Below are positions 20,631 through 32,442 of a stretch of 64,000 nucleotides of DNA, in pieces. The stretch's first letter is position 1, and every line of letters begins with the position of its first letter. The stretch is from Symbiodinium kawagutii (Eukaryota > Sar > Dinophyceae > Suessiales > Symbiodiniaceae). The stretch is from contig VSDK01003676.1 of assembly GCA_009767595.1 (NCBI GenBank), forward strand, positions 1,038,620 through 1,102,619, written 5' to 3'. The translations under genes and the position numbers were made by a program. A model generated the notes under the pieces. The model had not been told where the DNA came from. It did no database searches and worked only from the letters and a program-made list of their open reading frames with translations.

Positions 20631-21661
20631 CTGCGATGAACCGGTGGATGGTCAATGATGGGGAACGGTTCGAAGTGGCTGATGATTCATGATTTATGGA
20701 CATTGGTGGTTAATTTATGGTTGATTTATGTCATGGATTTACCATTAGATTGTTGTTTGATCGGTTTGATTAGTACTCGCTAGACTGATGATGGTGGATA
20801 ATACTGGTTGACAAGGCTTAAACACGACATAGTGAATAGTGGTCAATAGTCAAGAGCGTTTCGCAGTTGACAATGGCATTGATGACAATGCTTCTTGGTT
20901 GAAGCAGTCTAGGAGATCGGACCATCAATAAACGCCATTTGATGGTACTCTCAGAGTAGGGGTACTTGCAAATAATTTAATATTAAATTAAAACCATTCA
21001 TTGTACTGTAATAAACCCGGTCATTTTTAGTGTGCCCTATTTTTAGGAAACCATAAAATTGTTAAACACTCACTGCTGTTAATCATCATTCCTTGTTGAA
21101 TACGGGTGAGCCCATTTCGGATTGATTCGGCTTGATTCCTTTTGGGTTTTCTTAGAGCCTGGTGAGCAGCTGGTGAACTTGGCCGTGCCAAGGGGGTTGC
21201 AACATCGCGAAAGCGCGCGCGGCAGTGCTCCCAATAAAGCTCTTAGACTCTTAGATATTGATCACTTTGAATCCCAAGGCGCAAACTCTGCCAGAGGTGT
21301 TCAGATTTTTTTCTGACTTTTCTCGTGGTATGTTCCGAAGTTAAATTGACCCTCCATTTAAGCATCCACAGTACCACTTGTTCAGTGCATAGCGTTGGGA
21401 AACTTTGATGCAGCGACTTCGGTGGACAAACGTTCGTTCGCCATAGGTTTTGCTCATATCATATGTATATATAGTACTATTGTTCCCATTCCCCGGTATT
21501 ATCCGTCATTAAGGTCGATACTTGTACTTAACCATATCTAAGATTATCATATTGTGTGTGTGTCAACTGGTAATTAATCATTGTCCAGCTGTTGAACTTG
21601 CCATGATGACGTCATTCCATGCGTGTCCCCCGAGGCCTGGCATGATGTCATGGAGATGTGC

Positions 21662-21740
21662 CGCAAAGTCTTCACTACCAAGATGAACAGCTACTCGACC
21701 AGCAGTTCCTGCGTGGCCACGACGATCAGCTGAACTTTGG
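21662..21740 (+). CDS. Candidate exon (5' member of a two-exon pair)
   Basis: The frame contains SLHYQDEQLLDQQFLRGHDD and ends at a clear donor GTGAGA at 21741. The acceptor is less certain: AG before 21662 is one option, AG before 21671 another. It leaves two bases of a codon, which the exon at 22032 completes exactly. The intervening intron would be 291 bp and contains an M1 element. Product unknown; an open - strand reading exists across the same bases. Confidence 0.4.
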
Positions 21741-21753
21741 GTGAGAATAGGGT

Positions 21754-21865
21754 AAATGGGTCAATATCAATCAACCAACTGATGGGAATAATCATCAACA
21801 ATAGTGGGAAACAGTCTGGTTAATGATGGGGGAACAAGGCGTACGGGTTTTTGACCCATAGCCAA
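21754..21865 (+). repeat. M1 element inside a predicted intron
   Basis: Starts AAATGGGTCAATATCAATCAACCAAC and ends TTTTTGACCCATAGCCA, with the usual core (gtctggttaatgatgggggaac). It fills over a third of the predicted intron 21741-22031 and begins 13 bp after the donor. Confidence 0.8.
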
Positions 21866-22031
21866 ATCAGCAAAGGTTCAAGATTCATATTCTTTGTTGG
21901 GTCCTATGCTGATGCTTTCCGACGATATGGTTTGATGTCTTCTTTACAGAAGGGAATCTGGCTGGCCAGATGGGCTCAAGATGAAAGCGTTTGTTGGCTG
22001 GTGGCATGCCTGGATGTGGCTGGTGGCTCAG

Positions 22032-22206
22032 AAAATGGCGTGGTTCCAAAGTGCTGTTGGCTGAGCCCAAGATCCCGCCCAAAAAGGACGCTGGAGGCAT
22101 CAATCATGCCTCCTGTATTGAAAGTGTCCCAGTTCCTATACGTGAAAATCTGGAAAAGCTTGGAGGTGAACGCGTCCCCACTGCGGAGTTAATGAAAGGA
22201 TTGTAA
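22032..22206 (+). CDS. Candidate terminal exon, unknown protein
   Basis: Entered by ggctcag at 22029-22031, it reads KWRGSKVLLAEPKIPPKKD, then CIESVPVPIRENLEKLGGE, and ends RVPTAELMKGL with a TAA stop at 22204-22206. The charged, proline-containing sequence has normal protein composition. Its phase fits the upstream exon (GG + A gives Gly, then Lys). I recognise no domain; the tail could be a C-terminal linker or helix. Confidence 0.45.
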
Positions 22207-25200
22207 CTTCAACACTTCACCATGATTATTCAGTAACCCCAAGGCTGGCTTCCAGTAACCTTCCTTGACTTCCATGGCTAGTTGAAGAAGCACCCGCTTG
22301 GTTAATCAAGTTAAGTCACCATGGCTGTCTTCCAGGAACCCCGAGCGCACATACCTCGCCAGGCGTGGGCAACGAAATCCTGCAAGATGTGGGGGCCACG
22401 GCTGGGAATGGTTGAACAGGGAACGTCAAGGGCCATGCTTCATGCCGGTAGGATGCCAGCATGGAATATTGGAAATAAACTATGTAATGATTGATTTTAA
22501 TTACGTTTGATTGTAGTGGCTCAATGATGACTTGAATGGCTGGTTCAGACTAGCTGGGCAATAACCCACAACAGTACTTGTTACTGTAACCCTTGGGAAA
22601 TAGAAGCCACTGCTCACCCACGTTGTTGGTTTCTGACAGTTTTCACTGCGTCGGTGCATCACCCCGGAAGCCCAACCGGCCCGCACCACTATGTTTGGGA
22701 CGTGCATGGTGCCCGTGCACAGGTTCCACCTCATGAGAATGACCGCATTCCGGGTGACCACAAGATCACACAGTTCCTCAATATCAATCTTTGATGCTCA
22801 TGCATGATTAATGCTCAGATGCCGTCGGCCATATGTTTGTTTCAGACATTCACTGATTTGTACAATTGTTGATTTCACAGTGTGCTTATCACTTCTTTAT
22901 TGAAGCCACAAGCTTGCTTGTCTTCATAAAATGGGGACGCGCATCTCCGGACTGTTGTCGTTACACAACGCATCAGCCACATCCACAGCCACGAAGACAT
23001 CAGCAACAAACAATATCAATAACATGATCAACAGTTTTAGCTCTAGCCATTGCTCCTTTCGTGGCGAGGTCCGAACGGAAATGCAGCACGGCATGAACAC
23101 CTTAAGGGAGGAAATCTTCAACATGCTCGAGGTAGCGATACCGACGTTGGTTGGACCCACCAGCTCGTGGTCAATGTTTGCTTCCGTTGAAGGGCATGGG
23201 TTGGATGCAACCAGCAACTGGAACTGGTTGCAATGCAACTATAACTATCACTGATCATACTATCTACAATTACCTTTGCTTGCTTGGTTGGAAGTTTGGT
23301 TGTCGGTTTTTGAAGGGCATATGACTTAACGTAATTGGGACTAGCTGGGCAAGAATTACAGCCATGCAAAGGTCGCGGACATGAGTTTGGCAATTTGTAG
23401 GCATAAATTCCTGCATTGTCAGACGAATGTTTGCAACATTGCATACATGTACGCATTCATATGGACACATATATTGACACATGTTATTTTTTGCAACCTT
23501 TCTCCATGCGTACCCGTGCGTTCATCTTTCATATAGGTTTGTGTATGCATGGTCATCCAACACACTTACATGAATTATTTGCAGGTAATGAGCACATGTG
23601 CTCAGGAGATGCACTATACACATGTAAATTTTCACATGGCACGATATTGTCAGCCTTGATAACCCTTAGGGTCGTTAATTTGATGTACTGTGCAACCTTT
23701 GAGTTGAGGACATGCCTTTTCAAGGGTCCCCGGCTGCGATTCAAGCACCAGATTTGTTGAAGCCTGGCTTAGCGAAGTTAGCAGCACCGCTTTTGGAGAA
23801 GTGTTTGTTTTATATTTTATATACTCAAAATGGGTGCTGGAATTATACAAGACCAGGGTGCTATTGTTTTGTATGATATATATTTGTTCTTTAGGATTAC
23901 TGTATAATGGAAGCCTTCCCACCTTTTTTTGTGGAGGGTGTTCAGAATCAGAACGGCAAAGGTAGTTTCACCACTGACCGAGTTTCCTCCCAGAAGATAC
24001 GTTTTCACATCCAAGATGGTAGGTTTCCTCCTCTTCTTGGGTCGTTGTGGTGGAGCCAGGAACGTGAGCGATCAAGTGGTAGCCGAATGCAGCGCCTCGT
24101 TCTGCCAATCATGGGCGATGTTGGATGGAATGTAGCAGCATAGGGATTGAGGTGGTTGATTTGTATGGAGTCAGATCATTGTCATGGATGCTTCATGAGG
24201 ATGGTTGATGATGATTAGTGATGATTAGTGATGAGAATTAACTGGACATTCAAGAGAATACGATGTGTCCTCCGAACCGACTCAACGACTTTGGCCTAGC
24301 TCGTCTAATTATTCGCATCCACAATCCGCAGCTCAGTGAAGATGGATTCATTTCAGTGGTTTACATGTGTTCGCGATGGTTTCATAAACATGTTGCAGGC
24401 AATGTTTATTATTTTTTGGGGTGTCATTTGAACTGTTTGCGAACGAAGGTTGTGAGTTGTGATCTGCAGGATGATTTCAAGCGGGGAAACGGATGGACCC
24501 CAACCGAATGGGCCTAGTGGAGGGCTCGGCCATGTCCCAGAAGAGCTGAAGATTGGTTGCACATCGTTGGAGCCAAGTTGCTGGAGAATTACGGTCAAAT
24601 GATCTGTTTCATGATGCTGTATAGGCTATATATCATTTTAGGGATTGTAATCCTGCACTCCCTGGCCAAAAATTTATGAGACCCCCCCCCAACTATTCAC
24701 AATTTGACTATTTGACTATGAAATTCATTCACTTGAAGGAGATGATGTTGTGAGGGAAACTGGGGTAACAGCCGGGTCCTTCCATTGCTATTGAAGTTTC
24801 AGCATCTTAGTGCTGGGAAATGTTGTTCAGAAGCACTTGTGCGTCCTAGGGGTCTGAATTCAAAATGCCACGATTCCACACCATGCCTTCGGTAGTGTTT
24901 TCAGCTATGACTGCTGGGTTGGGAGCATCAACCACTGCCACAACAGTTGCTTGCTGACTCAGATAGACGATTGCCGACAACCAGCAGTTGGGCCCATGAC
25001 GCCATGGGAGTTCGGCGGCTCCAAGGTCTTTGATGGGAAACATCGACAAATTGCGGCAGCCGGGCACCCCAGCGAAGTTGGGGGCCGGCAATGGATGCCA
25101 TGGGTGCCATGGATGCCATGGATGCCATGGATGCCATGGATGCCATGGATGCCATGGATGCCATGGATGCCATTGATGCCATGGATGCCATGGATGCCAT

Positions 25201-27052
25201 TGGCCCCGCGAACCTACCTCCCTTTGAAGGTTTGGGTGGCCCAGGGTGGTCATCACTGTACTGAATGTCACGGTTTATGACCCTTGGTTCGTGATTTACT
25301 GTCGTCGCTGCTCCGACAGAGTGGGGCTTTTCGATGTTCCGTCAGGGCTTGAAAATTCTACCAGTTGAGTGACAACTGCCAGATAAGTGAACCACCAGGG
25401 AAATACACGCTGGTTAAGTTTTTGTTTTTTAAATATTTCCATCGGCTGATCCAAATGAACAAACCACTCACACTTTATTGTAAGAAATCACGATGGAGTT
25501 GGCAAAGCTGTTTGCTGGCAGATGGATCTGCGATTACTGATGTAACCCGCCAGCACTGACGAGTCACAGGGTGCAGCCGTAAGCAAACATCCACCCTATT
25601 ATTTTGAAGGGAAAAATTGTGGGAGATAATTAAAAAGATGCTTCACAAGGAGATTTTGTCATACCCAGTTGCTTCAAGCTTTGTCGGCCTACATGGGTTG
25701 ATCTTCTTGAACCTCAAAGCTACTGCAATTGACATTCCGCTACGCCCGGCAGGGAACTCCCAAGAGATCCCCAGGTCAGTCGCCCTGGCTCTAACACCAG
25801 GAGCACGGAAGAGGGGGTGATGAACATTCAGCTGGACCTTAGTCCTGCCATCAAGGCAGGCAAGCCGACGGGTTGCGGGTGACAGGTCGGCGCTGTTGTC
25901 GCGTTATGGCCTGCTCCATGTATGGCACCTCCAGGTATGCCCTGCCCATACCTGGCACATTTGGGAACTTCAAGAGCTGGCAAGTGGAATTGGCAGTGGC
26001 CTGACCCCATGCACATCTTAAAAAAGCAAATCCTTGGAACAGAAGGGGTAGGCTGATCATGGCTGGTCTACGTGTCACAATGCCAGTTGCACGTTTGGGA
26101 GGTTCTTGAAATAGGGAGGCCCCCAAATGATTGGTTTATTACTATGAACTATGAATGACTGATGACTGATATTGGATGATTCAAGGGTCACCTGTATTGA
26201 AAAACACAATTTTGCTGACTGATTCGGATTGGTAGTTGACCCTCATTCTTGCATGAGTTTTTTTGTGAGCAGAAATGATGTGCATTCTCAACAAAAATTG
26301 GAGGCTTCCGTTTCTCCCATACCGACTGAGCCACAATAAGAGGCCTGGTTTTCAAGCATTTGGGTTGTAAGTGAGAGTAATTACTGTGAGAGTAGCAGAA
26401 TCAACTAACCGCGACCTGCCAGCGCTCATAGGCACACGGTAGGGCTCCTTTTCACAACTGACCATCGAACCTGGTGGGTGATAGCAGCGCCCAGGAGATG
26501 CAAAGACTGGATCGCCAGCAGTCAGAGGCAGAGCATCATCGTGAACGATGCTGTGCAGATGGAGCTGGAAAAGATGGGTGATCCGATGCTGCTCATTCAC
26601 GTTCTTTGATGTAATCATGCCCGCTGGTAATCTAGCGTGGTTGGCTGGCAAGACCACTCGCGGTTGATCATTTACCTATTGGAACCTGTAACTTTCAGCC
26701 GGCCATGTTTCACTGGGTTGGTTCCTGGGAAATTTGATGTTGGAAACCCTTGCTTCAACCACCAAGCCGAGGGGGGGTTGCCAGGTCAATTTTCCCATCA
26801 ACCATCAGTTGAAAAGCATGAATTAGCCATAAGTCAAGCACTATCGTTCGTTAGTAGCCCCTATATCCCCCTATGATTAACCATTAGTAATTAGGCACTA
26901 CTTGTATTAAACATGAATTATCCATTATCCATCCCTTTGTTATCCCCTATTAGCCCTATTGTCCCCCTATTAGCCATCCCCCTATATCCCCCTTGTTACA
27001 CCTAAATTAACCATTATTTGGGAATCACCTTTGGGAATGTTTAGCGGTACAG
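22207..27052. other. No firm gene; a few open stretches and a minisatellite
   Basis: Mostly unremarkable. Two + strand stretches look mildly protein-like: 22931-23254 (contains HGMNTLREEIFNMLEVAIP) and 24059-24135 (ends SASFCQSWAMLDGM and a stop after a gagccag acceptor). Neither has a second supporting exon. Poly-C and GTTG-rich patches occur near 24682 and 27190. Confidence 0.4.
25091..25200. repeat. 9-bp minisatellite (ATGCCATGG), about 12 units
   Basis: Tandem ATGCCATGG units with a few variants (gtgccatgg, atgccattg). The unit is a multiple of three and is open on both strands (Met-Pro-Trp on +; Met-Ala-Ser or His-Pro-Trp on -). The flanking GC-rich sequence 24960-25090 could be exonic, but its strand is undecided. 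Confidence 0.9.
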
Positions 27053-27144
27053 GAGGGTCAGCGGCGTAGCTGCAAGGCGCGGCTGAAGCTGGAAGAACAG
27101 ATCGAAAAGATGTCCCAGCAACTGACACAGGCGGAAGCTGGGGG
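27053..27144 (+). CDS. Candidate coiled-coil exon
   Basis: Bounded by gcggtacag and a strong donor GTGAGC at 27145. Only one + frame is open, reading RRSCKARLKLEEQIEKMSQQ and then LTQAEAG; the heptad-like Leu/Ile spacing and alternating charge indicate a coiled coil. The exon is 92 nt and leaves two bases for the next codon. A partner exon is not certain: the next candidate at 27637 does not match in phase, so an intermediate exon would be needed. No family recognised. Confidence 0.5.
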
Positions 27145-27208
27145 GTGAGCAAGACGTAGCTTTTCAGCACTACTTGTTGCTGTGTTTCCGAATTGCTGTT
27201 GTTGTTGG

Positions 27209-27287
27209 TAATGTTGGTTTCTGATTAGTATCTACCTGTTGGTTTCATCTATTTTTATTACTTTAGGGGGGTTACACTAATCAGAAA
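27209..27287. repeat. M5 short inverted-repeat element, right end eroded
   Basis: Starts TAATGTTGGTTTCTGATTAGT and is nearly identical to the copy at 48012-48100 through CACTAATCAGAAA. There the outer right end is replaced by a (TTG)n run. It lies in a predicted intron. Confidence 0.85.
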
Positions 27288-27636
27288 TTGTTGTTGTTGT
27301 TGTTGGTAATGGTGTTGTTCTCGCAATTATTTCTTAGTTTTGTTTGTTGTTTTTGTTCTTCTTCTGGTGGTGGGCGCCGAGCCCCCTTTGGTTTCCTACA
27401 AGCATCGTGTGGACAATTTCGGTCAGGACATTGCTACGCATCATTCCTTGGGTTGAACTGACAATTAAACCAACATAGGTAGATCGGGAGAACACTCACA
27501 TTTATTCAAAATACCAACTTTGAAATATCTCAAAATTGGGTGTTCTCCACATCAAACTGTCAGCGAAAACCAAGGCATAGACCCCAGGAATGCTGCTGCA
27601 CCATCCATTGCCATCCCATCTTTGGCACCGCGGCAG

Positions 27637-27720
27637 GTAAACCTTCGGACTGACCTGGGGGAGGACCAGCCGGCGCCTGTGACGTGGATGGTCTCATGCC
27701 ATTGGAACTTCACGTGTCAG
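27637..27720 (+). CDS. Candidate internal exon
   Basis: Exactly 28 open codons between cggcag and GTGATT, reading VNLRTDLGEDQPAPVTWMV and then HWNFTCQ. Third-position GC is high. It lies 17 bp upstream of an M1 element. The protein is not recognised. It may belong with the neighbouring candidates at 27053 and 28137, but phases do not chain directly. Confidence 0.35.
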
Positions 27721-27737
27721 GTGATTGCAATCGGAAT

Positions 27738-27866
27738 GTGGCTATGGGTCAAGCAGATGTCAAGCAGTTAGCCAACCAACTAAAGGGGGATAATAACCAG
27801 TAACAATAGGGAAAACAATGGTTAATGATGGGGAACCAGGGGTACAGGGTTTTGACACACAGTCAT
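27738..27866 (+). repeat. M1 short inverted-repeat element
   Basis: Ends GTGGCTATGGGTCAAG and TTTTGACACACAGTCAT flank the family core (gggggataataaccagtaacaataggg, aatggttaatgatggggaaccaggg). The left side includes a short internal duplication (caagcagatgtcaagcag). Confidence 0.8.
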
Positions 27867-28136
27867 GTAATGTAATGTGATGGCAGGTTCATATTGATCA
27901 CCGCCCCTTGTCTGATGGTCACCAGCTATTTAGGGCACACTTAGCTTAGTTTTGCGTGGAGCTACCGCTGCGCACTCTCTAGTGCTGCTGTGTGCTTAGC
28001 ACATTTCTTCGTAGAAATTTTCTGACCAATACCCTGTGCCCCAGCTGCTTTCCTCAAATGACCAGCCACTGCTGGGATACCCATGGTCACCTTTGGCCAC
28101 CTTCGGCAGCTTGGACCTTCACCATGACTCCCACAG

Positions 28137-28235
28137 GAGAAGTTGCAGAGCATGGAGGCGAAGCAGGATCATGCGGAACCTTGGAGCGATGAAGTCTCAG
28201 AACTTCTACCGAGCTTATGTGGTGATGAGTTATGA
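28137..28235 (+). CDS. Candidate terminal exon
   Basis: A pyrimidine-containing acceptor (ccatgactcccacag) opens a frame reading EKLQSMEAKQDHAEPWSDEV, then SELLPSLCGDEL and TGA at 28233-28235. A second + frame (containing RRSRIMRNLGAMKSQNFYRA) and a - frame (27962-28090) are also open, so the call is tentative. The charged helical start would suit the coiled-coil exon at 27053. Confidence 0.35.
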   Translation, partial: EKLQSMEAKQDHAEPWSDEVSELLPSLCGDEL

Positions 28236-30136
28236 CAGGTCATCAGGGGTCATCAGGGATATGAAACCCCTAGGTATGGTCATAATAAATGATGCAAAGT
28301 CATGGTGATAAGTCATGATTACCAAGTGATTTGATGATAAGTTATGATAGGTCATGTTTTGAAACCGCTAGGTATGGAGAACAATTTGTAATATGGATGT
28401 TTCATGAGTTCTGATTACTGACAGCAGCAGTGCAAGAACTGAACAAAATATTTAACATAGTGAGATGGATTCAAGATGATTCAAGTAGTAAGATGGTAAC
28501 CCGGTAACCCTTGAAGAAGTGACTGACCTTTCGGTGATGGTCAGTCGTTTTTTGCAGCTCAGAAACTGCTTTGCAGCGTGGCCTTTCCGGTTTGATACAA
28601 GACCTCGTGTGAAACGACCGAGATCATGCGCTCTTCAAAGCATCATGTGCAATAAAAACGGTTTAAGCATCCCGGGGAAAGGTCCATATTATTTGGGATT
28701 GAGTTAGGGGGATCTATGCTTAGATGGTCATGAGAGGGTCGTTGGAGTCATGACTTTCCTCACTGCACCTTTTATGTAAATCCTACTGGAAATCTATGTA
28801 ATTGAATAGTCAAAGTCCATGAATGACATTCTTAATTCCAATTGAAAAAAACACATGAATTTCAAGTCATGGATGGAGACTAAGCTTCATATCACAAGAT
28901 TTTGGGAGTCATTGTGCAATTGCATATGTCGAACTCTGTGGGCCAGTTTCCCTTACCAACAGGACCAAATGAATAAACAAGCTAGCCACGCAAGAAACAC
29001 AGTTTTGCCCTCCCCACATTTAGATAACAATAAAAAACACATATGTTATTGAAGTGTGTTATTACTGAACACCTTGTCACTTGTTGGAAGTAGATTGGCA
29101 GTGATCGATGGTGATTAGAGATGATGGTGTTGACAATGCTTTTGCTTGCATTGCTGATGTCATGAAGCTGGATCAGATTTCTTGGAGGGAGGGCGAGAGA
29201 GAGAGAGGAGTGAATTTTAGCAGTGGTGATGATGAAACATATGCTGGTGGTGATGATGGTGATAGCAATGACATCGTGTGCACGCAAAACACGCTTATTG
29301 CAACCTTTTTTTAAAATTTGCTGTTGACTTTGGGTGAAGCTCACCACCAGCACGTCAGTGTAGAAGTATTGTACATGCAGAACTGGCTGATGAACATAAC
29401 TAAGGTACCAGCTTTGGTCAATCTAGCGATGCAATGACTGAATTGTTCGCCAACTTGTGGTGAATAATCGGCACGTCAAACAACAACCTTTGCATGTGGT
29501 TGTAGCTAAAATACATCTACCAGGACTGTAGAAACAAGAGGGAGAGAGAGTGTAAACCTAGTGCAATCACTTATAATTTTCAATAAGTAAAAGCCCCACC
29601 AAGGCGAAACCACCCATTCCATGCGCTCAGGAACAATTGCTTGCGGGCGTTGGGTTCTTAGAGCGACCGCAAGTTGGCATTGGGCACTGGACATCTGAAG
29701 CTGAAGCTGTGGTTGCTTTGGGGTTTGATGAACATGGGTGGTCAATAATCCTAAGTTGGGCAAACCTACTCAATCAGTAGTGGAGTTTGGTAAATCACGG
29801 GCAACCTTGCCAATCACTAATCATAGTGAACCACCAGGGTTTGTAATGATTGACAAGTTGCATGGCACATGGATGTCTAAGATTAATAGTTTCTTGATGG
29901 AACATGTTTTAAATTGTTGATTGACTGCAGGTCCGTTTGCCAAGATGCAAGTGCTAGTTTTTATCAGCTTAATGTGGGTTTGATGCTGTATGCGCCCTCC
30001 CATTTGAGTGCTGGAAAATGAACCATTGGTGCAAGTGATTTATACTCATCACTCGTGATTTCTCAAGAAAATTGAGCATCCGTGACGGTGAGAACAGTCG
30101 TTGACGATACACGACTGATATGTTTTCTCACTACAG

Positions 30137-30266
30137 ACTGGTCCATGGCCTCAAGTTTGGCCCCACGTGGCAGGTGCAGAAAAGCCAAGACATGCTGGCC
30201 ATTTCTTTCGAGACAGCGTCAGACGAGGCGGGTCTGGAAGTGCCCAAGGAAATATCCGTCGTAACG
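30137..30266 (+). CDS. Candidate exon upstream of uS8
   Basis: Entered by ctcactacag, it reads LVHGLKFGPTWQVQKSQDML, then SFETASDEAGLEVPKEISVV. Third positions are strongly GC-rich and the sequence looks globular. If it ends before GTCAGA at 30267 the phase is zero, matching the start of the candidate terminal exon at 30522. Donors GTCGTA or GTAACG a few bases earlier are alternatives. Function unknown. Confidence 0.45.
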
Positions 30267-30521
30267 GTCAGAATTGAACCAACTTCATGCGTTACCACAG
30301 GGATGTCATGGTGCTTAATGCCTTGAGGCCTTGTTCGTTCATCTCGTTGTTTCTGAAAAACGTTGACTACCTAATCCCAATCTGTCACTGTATTCGAGTA
30401 GTGCTCCATTGCTTTAGGTAGTCCTTTCACTGTGACGGCTTGGCGTGCCAGGAACATCAGGGAATCAAGGGTACCTCGCCTGAGTTGCTATACCTAACTT
30501 GTGAATTGAAATTCTTTGCAG

Positions 30522-30560
30522 GGCAATATTGATGAGTTCAAAGCTCATTGTCGCAAATGA
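30522..30560 (+). CDS. Candidate short terminal exon
   Basis: Thirteen codons including the stop, after a textbook acceptor (aattctttgcag): GNIDEFKAHCRK then TGA at 30558-30560. In phase with the exon ending at 30266, giving a 255-bp intron. The gene would end about 250 bp before the uS8 start on the same strand, consistent with a tandem same-strand arrangement. Too short for a product name. Confidence 0.4.
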   Translation, partial: GNIDEFKAHCRK

Positions 30561-30788
30561 CGGCCTAGGTTCCCGAACCTATCTATATATGTTTTCAGTT
30601 GGGCCAGTTCATTGTGCAAATGTAGTGATGGGGACAATGCATTTTAATTCTAATAGCCAAGTTGCATGTGCCGCTAAGTGCCCTTGCATGTGCCGCTCAG
30701 TGCCCCTACATGAGACTGTGTGCCACTGGTTTTTTGGTTCAAGCGCTCTTGTGTCCTGCGGCCTTTGCGAGAATGTGATTGTTGTGCC

Positions 30789-30790
30789 AG
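30789..30790 (+). promoter_or_regulatory. Possible trans-splice acceptor for uS8
   Basis: The AG in gattgttgtgccag lies 19 bp before the uS8 ATG. Dinoflagellate mRNAs receive a spliced leader at such AGs. It is the nearest upstream AG with a T-rich lead, but the tract is weak. Confidence 0.3.
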
Positions 30791-30809
30791 CCACTGGCTG
30801 GACGCCGCC

Positions 30810-31199
30810 ATGCAGAGAGCGTGCGAAATGGTACAAAGCTTGCTGAAAACCCAAGCAGCTTCACAAAGAACGCCCTACCACCCATTCTGTTGCCAAATTC
30901 TGCAGCTCATGGTAAAGGAGGGCCTGGTCCGCGGCTACACTGTGGAAGGAAATCGCATTACAGTGCTGTTGAAATACTACCAGGGTGCACCAGTGATTCG
31001 CAACATCCGGGTGGTGTCCAAACCCAGTCGCGACATTTGGTTGCTGCCGCACGAGTTGAAGTTCCGGACCAGGTACAACACCGGCCTTTGGATTATGCAG
31101 ACCCCTGTGGGGGTCGTTTCACACAGGGACTGCATCGAGATGGGAATCGGTGGCAAGGTGATCTTTGCCGTGAACAACGGATACCAGCAATGGTGCTAG
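30810..31199 (+). CDS. Ribosomal protein uS8, mitochondrial type
   Basis: 129 codons from the ATG at 30810. uS8 binds the central domain of small-subunit rRNA (helix 21) and is needed for small-subunit assembly. The N-terminal half matches the S8 fold start (AMQRACEMVQSLLKTQ, then ILQLMVKEGLVRGYTVEG). The central block ITVLLKYYQGAPVIRNIRVV is followed by SKPSRDIW (the conserved S-K-P-x-R element). The C-terminal signature is WIMQTPVGVVSHRDCIEMG and then GIGGKVIFAVN. Length fits bacterial and mitochondrial S8 (about 130-155 aa). Divergence and the compact N-terminus favour the mitochondrial ribosome over cytosolic uS8 (RPS15A); plastid is less likely. The frame extends upstream without conservation, so this ATG is preferred. 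An AG at 30789-30790 after a T/G-rich tract could be the spliced-leader acceptor. No intron is needed. Confidence 0.85.
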   Translation: MQRACEMVQSLLKTQAASQRTPYHPFCCQILQLMVKEGLVRGYTVEGNRITVLLKYYQGAPVIRNIRVVSKPSRDIWLLPHELKFRTRYNTGLWIMQTPVGVVSHRDCIEMGIGGKVIFAVNNGYQQWC

Positions 31200-31522
31200 A
31201 AAAAGAGAGTATATGCATGGCTTCGCGGCCGCAGGAGTGGGTTGTGAACCTCACCACCGAAGTTAGGGAATGATTAAGAACATATACAATAGATATTAGT
31301 TATTTTTAAGTCGATGTTGATAATAAAGTCAATGTATTATATTTCCTTGGGTTGAAGTCAACTGATGCCCCAAGTCGTCATTGGACGTTTAAACTTCCAG
31401 GCATTGAACTCGAGACAGCGATCAGAAGAGGCCTGCAGGGTGTGGGCCCGGTGCACCGAATGCCAAAGCGTTTGCTAAGACTACCACCTTGGTGATGTTA
31501 CATCAACTTGTTATATTTGTAT

Positions 31523-31621
31523 ATATGGCTATGGGTCAATACTAACCAAGCAACTAATGGGGGATAAGAACCAACAACAATAAGTAAAACAATGGTTAAT
31601 GATGGGGGAACCAGGGGTACA
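31523..31621 (+). repeat. M1 element, right end missing
   Basis: ATATGGCTATGGGTCAATACTAACC starts the copy; it follows the family core to gggggaaccaggggtacaag and then stops, without the TTGACCCATAGCCAT end. Confidence 0.8.
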
Positions 31622-31860
31622 AGTTTGCGTATATCAGTATTAATTTAGATATACTAGTACTAGTAAAGCTGGATACCAGGTTCTAATCTCACTGAAGTCA
31701 AGGGGTACTCTTAGTAGCCGTTCTGGAATTATCACTGAACATGACCGTACGATCGTCAGGCATGAGCACAAAGGCTCCACGAATTCACCAGCACAACAGG
31801 CAACCAATGGGTTTCACCCATCCCAGTGGCGGGTTTTTTCAGGTCTTAGCCAACAAATGG

Positions 31861-31967
31861 GCGTTTCTCAAGCCATAGGGGACCCCAAAGTTATGGTTGC
31901 TTTGTTACTAAGCATGGTTAATGACTTGGATGCTTTGGCGGTATCCCCAGCTATTAAGAAACCACCA
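31861..31967. repeat. M2 short inverted-repeat element
   Basis: GTTTCTCAAGCCATAGGGGACCCC on the left pairs with GTATCCCCAGCTATTAAGAAACCACC on the right. Confidence 0.75.
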
Positions 31968-32442
31968 TTTGACCAGCAATAATTGGTGCTTTTCATGTTT
32001 TCAACATCTACCACTTTGATTTTCTGATCGAAATAGTATTCTATTTGTACGAATATACAGGGTATGTTGGGCCAATCTACTATAAAGTTGGTTTGCCATG
32101 ATGGGATGGATCACTGTTATCGAAGTTTGTCAGCCAACCAAAGTTTTGCAAACGCAAATGCGTGGCGATTTCGCTGCGCTTCCATCTTTGATCCTTTGCA
32201 CTTGAGGTTCTTCCCTCTTGGTAGCTTGGCGCGTGGTTCTAGACGCTTGTCGTTTCTTCAGTATGAACTTAAATGGTGGGTGGGTTGACAGAAGCATATT
32301 TTTCACAATAATGGTTGAAACCACTAGTACTGCTCACGATGAACCACATCATTGCCATGAATATTCAAATGCTGCTACTTAACCGCGATTATTAGTAATT
32401 AAACAAATATTAGATGAGCATGCAAAGCCATTATACTAGGGT

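Noticed and set aside
30779-31273. 164-codon frame overlapping uS8
   Set aside because: A shadow in another frame; the uS8 reading carries conserved motifs and this one does not.
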